A stretch of 64,000 nucleotides of DNA. It comes from Bacteroidota bacterium (GTDB lineage Bacteria > Bacteroidota > Bacteroidia > Bacteroidales > Paludibacteraceae). This document shows positions 58,022 through 64,000 of this stretch, in pieces. The position numbers and the translations under genes were made by a program. The stretch spans positions 23,621 to 87,620 of the forward strand of contig JAJYBB010000013.1 in assembly GCA_021779195.1 (NCBI GenBank). The letters are read 5' to 3'. Numbering within the stretch: position 1 is the stretch's first letter; every line of letters starts with the position of its first letter. The notes under the pieces were generated by a model, which saw nothing but the letters and a program-made list of their open reading frames with translations, had not been told where the DNA came from and did not search any database.

Positions 58022-59179
58022 ATGAAAAGGCTTAGAAAGCAAATTCGAGAATCATTTTTTAACCCGGTTCTTCATCTGTTACCCATTCTTTTATTTTTGG
58101 TAATGGATGAATTTTTTGGTTTAAGCGTGGCATGGAAAGTATCTTTCCCTGTAGCTGCAATTTTACTGATATACATATATTATGTCTGCAATCAACTTTT
58201 CACGTGGCATGTTATATTCACATTGGTTTTTATAGCGGTAACCCTTACTGCTGGCATTCTTTATATTTTTCCGCTTTCTGTTCAATTCCAACATGTTTTT
58301 TATGAGGTCATTGTCATTGTTTTTTTACTGACATTTATCATATTCCGACCGAGAATACAAAGATTGATTTCAAAAATCTCATCCAGTAGGATTCCTATGT
58401 CGAACAATTTTAATGAGATGTATCGGGTAATTTGGGCTTTTGTTATTTTATTGTCGGCTTATGTGGTTGCAAACATTTTTTTAATTTTGTCAAATACTCA
58501 AAACTACGCTCTATTTCAACGTTTCATACAATATGTATATCTGAGTATTTTGGCATTTTTGGTGTTTTACGAAATTATGCGGGTCTTGATTGTGCGTGCA
58601 AGTTTAATCCGTGAAGAGTGGTGGCCAATTGTTAACGATAAAGGTAAAATAGTTGGGAGTGTACAAAATCTGGTTAGTTTGCAGGACGAAAAAATATACA
58701 TGCATCCTGTAATCAGAGTGGTTTTAATTGATCATAACCTTATTTTATTGCAAAAACGCACAATGAAAAGTAATGTTTTTGCGGGATTGTGGGACACTGC
58801 AATTACCAATCATCTGAAAATGGGTGAGACTGTCGATCAATGCATTGAGCATACTGCCCACGATCGTTACGGTTTGATTAATTTTGAGTATATGTATCTT
58901 TCTAATTATATGATTGAACTACATAACGAAAAAAATTATGCATTTTTATTTGTCAGCTGTAATCATCAAAATATTAAACCAAATTCCTCTTATATTGAAC
59001 AAGTTAAATGGTGGACACGTCAGCAAATTGAAGAAAATATAGAAACCGGTATTTTTTCGGATAGTTTTAAGCTTGAATTTGAAATTATGAAACGAAGCGG
59101 GCTTTTAGAATCTTTTGAATGTAATTGTGACTGTCGAATCAAAGATATTGTTTTTGGACAACATGGTAGTATGCATTGA
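58022..59179 (+). CDS. Six-helix membrane protein with a degenerate C-terminal Nudix domain
   Basis: A 385-residue protein. The N-terminal half has six hydrophobic segments (about 18-35, 40-57, 62-80, 88-106, 136-155 and 165-187). A Nudix fold follows (about 195-345): EEWWPIVNDKGKIVGS, HPVIRVVLI, LILLQKRTMKS, GLWDTAITNHLKMGET. The Nudix box should read GX5EX7REUXEEXGU; after ...GETVDQCIE the REUXEE positions read HTAHDR before YGL, so the metal-binding Glu residues are replaced. By eye the domain is nearest the isopentenyl-diphosphate isomerase-like Nudix proteins. It probably senses or binds a ligand rather than hydrolysing one. The C-terminus has a CNCDC cysteine cluster. It converges on the hydrogenase gene (46 bp between stops). 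Confidence 0.78.
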   Translation: MKRLRKQIRESFFNPVLHLLPILLFLVMDEFFGLSVAWKVSFPVAAILLIYIYYVCNQLFTWHVIFTLVFIAVTLTAGILYIFPLSVQFQHVFYEVIVIVFLLTFIIFRPRIQRLISKISSSRIPMSNNFNEMYRVIWAFVILLSAYVVANIFLILSNTQNYALFQRFIQYVYLSILAFLVFYEIMRVLIVRASLIREEWWPIVNDKGKIVGSVQNLVSLQDEKIYMHPVIRVVLIDHNLILLQKRTMKSNVFAGLWDTAITNHLKMGETVDQCIEHTAHDRYGLINFEYMYLSNYMIELHNEKNYAFLFVSCNHQNIKPNSSYIEQVKWWTRQQIEENIETGIFSDSFKLEFEIMKRSGLLESFECNCDCRIKDIVFGQHGSMH

Positions 59180-59225
59180 ATCAAAATATTAGTATAACGC
59201 ATCCGATTTCAATTACGATAAATCT

Positions 59226-60650
59226 TTAACTTTCACCCATTGCATTTTTAAATAGCTTTTGCGCTTGAGAATTATCGATTCTTCCGCATGGTCCTGAAAT
59301 ACATCCACCTTCACAAGCCATCACTTCAATAAAATTACCGGGTGCTTTCCCTTTGGAATATGCCCGTAGCAATGCAATATTTTTTTTATTCAGATTTGCA
59401 ACCTGCACAGCTTGTATGCCTACATTTGGGTACAAAGCTTTAACTGCTGCAATTACTCCGCCGGTTCGGGCAAATCCACGACCAATTTTATCGGCATTTT
59501 CGGCTTCAATCCCTGAGTTTTCAATATTTATCGATAATCCTTGAAACAATGTGTCAATTTCTTCGAAAGTTAAAATATAATCAATTTGATCATTATCTTG
59601 TACTTCCTTTCGTTTAGCTACACAAGGTCCTATGAAAACAATTTTTGCATCCGGATTTTTTGCTTTTGCCATTTCAATGGTGTAATACATGGGAGATTTG
59701 GTATGTGAAACAAAGGGTTTTAATTCTTGTAAATGCTTGTTTACAAGTTCTATATATGAAGGACAACAGGATGTTGTCATAAACATTTGTCCTTCTTCTA
59801 ATTTTTCCTGAAGTTCTGCCCCTTCTTTACGTGCAGTTTCCATAGCTCCCTGTGCCACTTCCATTACTTCGGCAAAACCGATATTTTTAATTGCTCCCAC
59901 AATTTCAGTCATTGTATTATTAAATTGAGACAGAATAGATGGTGCTAGAAGTGCAACCAGCTTTTCCCCACGTCGGATAGCTTGAAGAATGTCAAATAAT
60001 TGTGAAACCTCGTAAATTGAACCAAAAGGACAAGCATTGATGCATTTTCCACAATAAATACATTTAGTTTCATCAATATGTTCAATTCCATTTTCATCTT
60101 TTTGAATGGCGTTCACCGGACAAGATTCCTCGCAGGGAATAGGTATGTAGACGATAGAGTGGTAGGGACAAGCTTCTTTACAAATGCCGCAATTTACGCA
60201 TTTACCGGAATTGATGTGCGCTTGTCCGGTTTCGGTAAAATTTATGGCACCTTTTGGACAGTTCATATAACATGAACGAGCTACACAACCTTTACATAAA
60301 TTTGTAACCACATAGTTTGTTTTTACGCAAGCCGTGCATGCTTCATCCACAACGGTCAATATTTTCGAGTTTACCTTGTCGCGTTTTAAAGCATTTTCAG
60401 CGTAAACCGATAATGGAGTAAGTTCATCTTCTTCCTGATCAATACTAAATCCTAAAATCGGTAACATCTTGTATTTTAATACTGCTCGCTCTTTGTGAAT
60501 GCAACAACGACCACGTGCTTGTGCGTTTCTGGGTGAGAGTTGAAGGGGTAAACGGTCAATTTGCAATATCAATTCATCTTGTTTGTACAGATTAATTAAA
60601 CGCGACATTAAATCGCGACGCACGATCATTGTATTGTTTACAAACGCCAT
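59226..60650 (-). CDS. Monomeric [FeFe] hydrogenase, group B type
   Basis: A 474-residue iron-sulfur protein that interconverts protons and H2, probably with ferredoxin. The N-terminal RGRCCIHKERAVLKYK block is typical of this group. A cysteine-rich domain (about 95-225) carries several [4Fe-4S] motifs, including CVNCGICKEACP and CIYCGKCINACP. The H-cluster motifs are L1 TSCCPSY (near 291), L2 GPCVAKRKE (near 342) and L3 MACEGGCISGPCG (near 449). TSCCPSY rather than TSCCPxW and GPC rather than MPC point to group B. No maturase genes (hydE, hydF, hydG) are in the window. A TetR gene lies upstream on the same strand, and a promoter box at 60682-60689. Confidence 0.9.
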   Translation of the reverse strand: MAFVNNTMIVRRDLMSRLINLYKQDELILQIDRLPLQLSPRNAQARGRCCIHKERAVLKYKMLPILGFSIDQEEDELTPLSVYAENALKRDKVNSKILTVVDEACTACVKTNYVVTNLCKGCVARSCYMNCPKGAINFTETGQAHINSGKCVNCGICKEACPYHSIVYIPIPCEESCPVNAIQKDENGIEHIDETKCIYCGKCINACPFGSIYEVSQLFDILQAIRRGEKLVALLAPSILSQFNNTMTEIVGAIKNIGFAEVMEVAQGAMETARKEGAELQEKLEEGQMFMTTSCCPSYIELVNKHLQELKPFVSHTKSPMYYTIEMAKAKNPDAKIVFIGPCVAKRKEVQDNDQIDYILTFEEIDTLFQGLSINIENSGIEAENADKIGRGFARTGGVIAAVKALYPNVGIQAVQVANLNKKNIALLRAYSKGKAPGNFIEVMACEGGCISGPCGRIDNSQAQKLFKNAMGES

Positions 60651-60681
60651 TTTGATGTATTTAGGTTGTTTTTTTGAGCTG

Positions 60682-60689
60682 CAAAGGTA
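60682..60689 (-). promoter_or_regulatory. Minus-7 box for the hydrogenase gene
   Basis: Minus-strand TACCTTTG matches TAnnTTTG, 32 bp before the ATG, so the hydrogenase has its own promoter separate from the TetR gene. Confidence 0.5.
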
Positions 60690-60914
60690 ATATAAATTTC
60701 TATTGACGAAAAATTTCTTTATTTAAAGATGTCAATGAATTTTTATTTTGAAACTCTTCAAAAAGGGAAGTAATGGTTCAAATTGTTAATCCTATGTTGA
60801 TGGTAAATTGATTTTTTGCAATTAAAAATTCAATCAGATTATACTGAAATTATTTAGGAACAAACCAAAAAACATTGAAATTTAAAATTAAATGATGAAA
60901 AAAATCAAGATATT

Positions 60915-61502
60915 CTAAATAGTTAATTTCGTATTTCGTTTGATGCCGTTAAAAACAAATTCGACAATACTATTTTTATTTTTTTCGAACTGATTGCTGA
61001 TATTTTGTCGGATATATGGAACTTCAAGTCCTTTGATGGCATAAAAAATTATGATTGCCGACAAGTCGATATCCATTCGCTTGAAAATATTTTTTTGAAC
61101 ACCTTCGGTAATAATTGTACGAATTAGTGCGATCTCTTTTATGTCGATTTTCCGTCGTTTCCTTTCTACTTCGTAAATATCGCGAAAAAAGTCAGCGCGC
61201 AATGATCCGTTTCGATCAACTACGTTCTTTACGGCATCTAAATGGGCTAATATGTGATGGGTGAGCTTTACATCGGGTTCTTTTTTTTGAGCCGACACAG
61301 CAACTAATTTTTGGAAAATAGAGTCTAATTCCTGATCAATCACTGCTTTATAAATTTCTTCTTTATTCGTAAAGTATGTGTATAATGTGCGTCTACCTTT
61401 TTTTGAGGCTTCGGCGATATCGTTCATGGTTACGTTTTTTTTGCCTTTTTCAGCAAAAAGTTGACGCGCCACTTCAATTAACATTTTACGTGTATTAGCC
61501 AT
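60915..61502 (-). CDS. TetR/AcrR family transcriptional regulator
   Basis: A 195-residue regulator with an N-terminal HTH (about 8-55; ARQLFAEKGKKNVTMNDIAEASKKG, then RRTLYTYFTNKEEIY) and an unassigned helical ligand domain with a Lys/Arg-rich stretch (VERKRRKID). It lies 264 bp upstream of the hydrogenase gene on the same strand, which makes regulation of the hydrogenase possible but unproven. A minus-7 box is present at 61537-61544. TAAACT at 61515 and its complement AGTTTA at 61557 flank that box and could be half-sites of an operator. Confidence 0.88.
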   Translation of the reverse strand: MANTRKMLIEVARQLFAEKGKKNVTMNDIAEASKKGRRTLYTYFTNKEEIYKAVIDQELDSIFQKLVAVSAQKKEPDVKLTHHILAHLDAVKNVVDRNGSLRADFFRDIYEVERKRRKIDIKEIALIRTIITEGVQKNIFKRMDIDLSAIIIFYAIKGLEVPYIRQNISNQFEKNKNSIVEFVFNGIKRNTKLTI

Positions 61503-61536
61503 TTTAACTTTTTCTAAACTTTGAAACTATCTACTG

Positions 61537-61544
61537 CAAATATA
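61537..61544 (-). promoter_or_regulatory. Minus-7 box for the TetR gene
   Basis: Minus-strand TATATTTG, TAnnTTTG match, 35 bp before the ATG. Confidence 0.5.
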
Positions 61545-61680
61545 ATCAACTTTTTTTAGTTTACACATATTTTAATTCCTTATTTATCTGAAAATGCAAT
61601 TTAATCAACGTTCAAATTTTGAAGTTGATTATTAAGTTGCCGATAATCTAACTGTTCATTCAATTAATATTATAAAAAAA

Positions 61681-61876
61681 ATGAGTGAAAAAAATAGTGT
61701 AGCTACCGATATTCCTATTGTACATATTCCAATGAATCATCATACGAAAATTGATTGATCGCGATCTAAAATTAATTAAATCGGATCTTCAAAAGGCTGT
61801 CATCGGAATAACCCTAATAATTAATGGAGTGAATATTTTTGAACTAATTTCCAACACTTTAAATCCTTTTAAGTGA
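61681..61876 (+). pseudogene. Small membrane-protein gene broken by a one-base frameshift
   Basis: Frame 1 opens with ATG at 61681 (MSEKNSVATDIPIVHIPMNH...) and stops at 61758. Frame 2 continues without a stop through the junction to 61876 (DRDLKLIKSDLQKAVIG, then ITLIINGVNIFELISN), a charged helix followed by a hydrophobic one. Removing one A from the AAAA run at 61747-61750 would join them into one protein of about 65 residues. I do not recognise the family. It may be a true pseudogene or a base-calling error. Confidence 0.5.
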
Positions 61877-62003
61877 AAATGTAGGTTTGTGATATGCAGT
61901 TAGGTGAAAAATTTTATTCCGATATTGAAGTTACAATGCAAAAGAAGTTGATTGAAAAAAGGAATCGTTTTCAATGAATGGTAGAAGGCATAAAAACAAG
62001 AAA

Positions 62004-62077
62004 GGTTGTCTCACGACAACCCAATCTCTTAAATTAACCTTAAATCTAATACCATGAAAAACACGGTGCAAAATTAA
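62004..62077 (+). other. Orphan leader: hairpin, G-free spacer and a seven-codon frame
   Basis: A perfect 7-bp hairpin GGTTGTC-TCAC-GACAACC (62004-62021), then 32 bases with no G, then ATG AAA AAC ACG GTG CAA AAT TAA. The arrangement resembles a normal gene leader and the first codons of a secreted protein, but the coding part stops at once. Confidence 0.45.
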
Positions 62078-62087
62078 TGCGAAAAAT

Positions 62088-62103
62088 TATGTTGTACAAC
62101 ATA
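62088..62103. promoter_or_regulatory. Perfect 16-bp palindrome, possible operator
   Basis: TATGTTGTACAACATA is a perfect inverted repeat with no spacer, of a type bound by dimeric regulators. It lies between the orphan leader and the 3' end of the DUF2147 gene, so its target is unclear. Confidence 0.4.
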
Positions 62104-62161
62104 TTTGGCAACTATTTCCACCTGTTTAGCATTATTTAACATTTTAAGTTGAGCACAGATT

Positions 62162-62605
62162 TTATTTTACTCGCAACCAAATTTGAGAGCGTCCAATCCA
62201 TCCCATTTTGTCCAATGAACCACGAACATTTAATTTTTCGCCATTACTGTTGTCATCAAGACTAATGTTACATCGATATACTTTGCCGTTGTTGGGATCT
62301 AAAATTGTTCCTCCTGTAAGTTTGCCATCTTTTTCTTTCATTTTGTTGACAATTATCATTCCCATTACAGGTTTATCTTTGTTTGCTCCTTCACACTCGG
62401 TACAAAGTTTGTTGGGATCTTTGAAAAGTTTTTCAATTTTACCGTAATATTTTCCATCAGTAGCTTTAAAAATATATACAATGGATTTGGCTACTTTTTC
62501 TTTGTCGTCGATGGTTTTCCATCTGCCTACAATTTTATCCACTTGTGCAAAACCACTGAAACTGAATGTAGTTAGCAGAATAAAACTTAATAATAATTTC
62601 ATCAT
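62162..62605 (-). CDS. DUF2147 family secreted protein
   Basis: A 147-residue protein with a signal peptide (MMKLLLSFILLTTFSFSGFA) and the DUF2147 fold: VGRWKTIDDKEKVAKSIVYI, KYYGKIEKLF, MGMIIVNKMK, GTILDPNNGKVYRC, LNVRGSLDKMGWIGRSQIW. DUF2147 is a small lipocalin-like domain of unknown function, common in Bacteroidota. The start is fixed at 62605: the longer frame to 62665 crosses a promoter box at 62632-62639. Two Cys of LCTECEGA could form a disulfide or bind metal. Confidence 0.88.
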   Translation of the reverse strand: MMKLLLSFILLTTFSFSGFAQVDKIVGRWKTIDDKEKVAKSIVYIFKATDGKYYGKIEKLFKDPNKLCTECEGANKDKPVMGMIIVNKMKEKDGKLTGGTILDPNNGKVYRCNISLDDNSNGEKLNVRGSLDKMGWIGRSQIWLRVK

Positions 62606-62631
62606 ATTTGTATCGTTTTTATAATTTAGAA

Positions 62632-62639
62632 CAAAGATA
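62632..62639 (-). promoter_or_regulatory. Minus-7 box for the DUF2147 gene
   Basis: Minus-strand TATCTTTG, exact TAnnTTTG, 27 bp before the ATG at 62605. Decides the start against the longer frame. Confidence 0.6.
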
Positions 62640-62861
62640 TTCATAATTTTTTCATGTACAATCATTCAATGTGTTTTTTGTAGATCTTCAATCAATTTTG
62701 AATTTTTTTCTTTCCGCATATTCGGCAATAATCAAATTGTTTTCAATTTAATTTAGTTCAATTTAATCAAAGCTTTCGTCGTAAAATTCTCTTAGTCTTT
62801 AATATAACGGTTTGTATTTATTTATTATCTTTTTTCAACCATGTAATTTCTATTTTTTTTA

Positions 62862-62869
62862 TACATTTG
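62862..62869 (+). promoter_or_regulatory. Minus-7 box for the PPOX-family gene
   Basis: TACATTTG, TAnnTTTG match, 22 bp before the ATG at 62891. Confidence 0.55.
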
Positions 62870-62890
62870 TAAAAATAATCGAGTGATTTT

Positions 62891-63382
62891 ATGCGTACCA
62901 GTTTTATTACTGAAAAATTGGCTATTGAAGCCATTATTCATCAATGTGATGTTTGTTTTGTGGGAATTACCGAAGCCGATGGAACACCTTATGTTATACC
63001 CATGAGTTTTGGATATTTGAATAGCGATATCATTTTACATTCTGCTCCTGAAGGAAAACATTTAAAATTATTGGCTTTAAATAATAGGGTTTGCGTTACA
63101 TTTTGCACGGAGCGTAAACTAATGTATCAACACCCCGATGTTGCATGTAGTTACAGTCAGACCTCTCAAAGTGTGCTCTGCAAAGGTTCTGTAAGCTTTG
63201 TTGATGATGTCGACGAAAAGGAAAGGCTTATGAATGAGGTTATGAAAAATTATAGTGAACGCACTTTTAAGTTTTCTCGTCCAGCATTGGTCAATGTTAA
63301 AGTTTGGCGCATTTCAGTCGATGAGATAACTGCTAAATCATTCGGACAAAATTTTAAGAAAGAACAATTCGCACAAGATTAA
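62891..63382 (+). CDS. Pyridoxamine 5'-phosphate oxidase-like flavoprotein (NimA-like)
   Basis: A 163-residue FMN-binding split-barrel protein. Visible blocks are AIIHQCDVCFVGITEADGTPYVIPMSF at the N-terminus (in parts: GTPYVIPMSFGY) and HSAPEGKHLKLLALNNRVCVTFC, both typical of the Pyridox_ox_2/NimA group. Members bind FMN and reduce nitro compounds or act in heme or flavin stress; true pyridoxamine-phosphate oxidase activity is unlikely at this length. Monocistronic, divergent from DUF2147. Confidence 0.85.
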   Translation: MRTSFITEKLAIEAIIHQCDVCFVGITEADGTPYVIPMSFGYLNSDIILHSAPEGKHLKLLALNNRVCVTFCTERKLMYQHPDVACSYSQTSQSVLCKGSVSFVDDVDEKERLMNEVMKNYSERTFKFSRPALVNVKVWRISVDEITAKSFGQNFKKEQFAQD

Positions 63383-63889
63383 TCGGTCTATTTTTTAGAT
63401 TCATATTTATATAATTGTGTTGTTTGGTTTGAATAATGATGCTTGTAATGTCTGCCAATACTTTGATTCATATATATTAATGTTGAATTTCGGATTGGTA
63501 AAAGTATAAATTGTTTGTTATAAATGGTGTTGCCTATTGATAATCAAAGAAATAAATATTTAATATTCACGATCAATACAAAGACCAATTTTTAAAAATA
63601 ATATTAATATATTGACGAAGCGTTAAAATAACTATTTGATAGATAATCAATAAAAATATGATAGGGTCTCAAAGAGAAAAACTCAACAGTTTTTTTTGGC
63701 AACTTCGCAACCTTACGACTCAGCGTTCAATTTATGTTTTTATAACGAACAATTGATTATCAATTGATTGAAAAATGTTGATGCATTTTTTTGACGAATA
63801 CACTGTATTGATCTTAAATTTTCCGGTTTTTTTAGAAAACCACATCATCAAACCGTTACTTGCAGGGGTTTATCGATTTTAAAATTTTT
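63383..63889. other. Gene-free region upstream of a sigma-54-like promoter
   Basis: A 507-bp AT-rich stretch. A 32-codon frame at 63658-63756 has somewhat higher GC but no recognisable product. Three copies of GATAATCAA (63539-63547, 63642-63650, and on the minus strand 63753-63761) lie here; the last is inside the palindrome CAATTGATTATCAATTG (63750-63766). Confidence 0.5.
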
Positions 63890-63906
63890 TTGGCACAGCT
63901 ATTGAA
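63890..63906 (+). promoter_or_regulatory. Sigma-54-like promoter directed out of the window
   Basis: TTGGCACAGCTATTGAA matches YTGGCACGRNNNTTGCW at all but two defined positions: TTGGCAC and TTG are kept with correct spacing, while A replaces G after GCAC and A replaces C in TTGC. No gene starts before the window end, so the target lies to the right. Confidence 0.45.
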
Positions 63907-64000
63907 ATAATAGAAAGCTTGATACTGAAAATTTTGATAAATGTTTTAAGATTAGATATTTAAATTTTCAGGAGTGCTTTAATTAAATTTTAAACTAACA

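Larger units (their letters stand above)
61503..62161. other. 659-bp region without an intact gene
   Basis: Contains, left to right: the TetR promoter, a frameshifted small gene (61681-61876), a 27-codon frame at 61894-61977 of doubtful value, a hairpin-plus-leader element with a seven-codon frame (62004-62077) and a 16-bp palindrome (62088-62103). It looks like a site where small genes have decayed. Confidence 0.55.

Noticed and set aside
61894..61977. 27-codon frame after the broken small gene
   Set aside because: No signal, helix or known motif, and no promoter; chance frame is likely.
63658..63756. 32-codon plus-strand frame with higher local GC
   Set aside because: No promoter box, no homologue known to me, and it overlaps the palindrome upstream of the sigma-54-like promoter.
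63825..63841. Hairpin GGTTTT-TTTAG-AAAACC as terminator
   Set aside because: Only six A/T-rich pairs, no following T run and no gene that would need it.

Overview
The window reads as chromosome of a fermentative, low-GC member of the Bacteroidota, most likely Bacteroidales. The evidence is a SusC/SusD pair, four proteins with C-terminal type IX secretion (T9SS) sorting domains, a hybrid two-component system (HTCS), DUF4249 next to a TonB-dependent receptor, the Bacteroidota promoter box TAnnTTTG (minus 7) before many genes, no visible Shine-Dalgarno dependence, and a group B-like [FeFe] hydrogenase. I see no insertion sequence, prophage, integrase or CRISPR array.

Layout. 1-4.3 kb: the end of a polysaccharide-degradation cluster, with a BNR_4 propeller protein cut by the window edge and a GH105 hydrolase, both T9SS cargo. 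4.3-7.8 kb: DUF4249 lipoprotein and TonB receptor. 7.9-12.9 kb: a reductase-like gene, then a minus-strand run udk, PolB-like exonuclease, MltF-like transglycosylase, serB. 13.2-19.4 kb: GH20 hexosaminidase, YifB/ComM ATPase, a PagL-type outer-membrane protein, a TauE-like exporter. 19.5-29.9 kb: a giant alpha-2-macroglobulin and a 1447-residue HTCS. 30-33 kb: PlsC, EamA transporter, PfkB kinase and tRNA-Asn(GTT). 33.5-40.1 kb: an outer-membrane protein, then an envelope-export operon (TetR, outer-membrane porin-like protein, ABC ATPase, two FtsX-type permeases, LolA-like protein). 40.4-55 kb: a starch/maltodextrin locus. 55-59.2 kb: RelA-type synthetase, riboflavin synthase, membrane Nudix-like protein. 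59.2-61.5 kb: hydrogenase and a TetR regulator. 61.5-64 kb: a gene-poor stretch with a broken small gene, an orphan leader, DUF2147, a PPOX protein and a sigma-54-like promoter pointing out of the window.

The starch locus is the clearest functional unit. A secreted GH13 amylase and a secreted starch-binding protein work outside the cell, SusC/SusD import oligosaccharides, an MFS transporter takes maltose across the inner membrane and a GH65 phosphorylase splits it. A LacI regulator sits divergent to susC with a perfect 18-bp operator midway between the two promoters, and a degenerate copy of that operator lies before the starch-binding gene. The most unusual features are a 7-bp tandem repeat that fills the whole TetR/porin intergenic gap, with similar 7-bp arrays before the MFS and GH65 genes; several proteins that keep a family fold but appear to have lost its catalytic signature (Nudix, alpha-2-macroglobulin thioester, HD domain of the RelA homologue); and a PagL-like deacylase domain behind a second predicted barrel.
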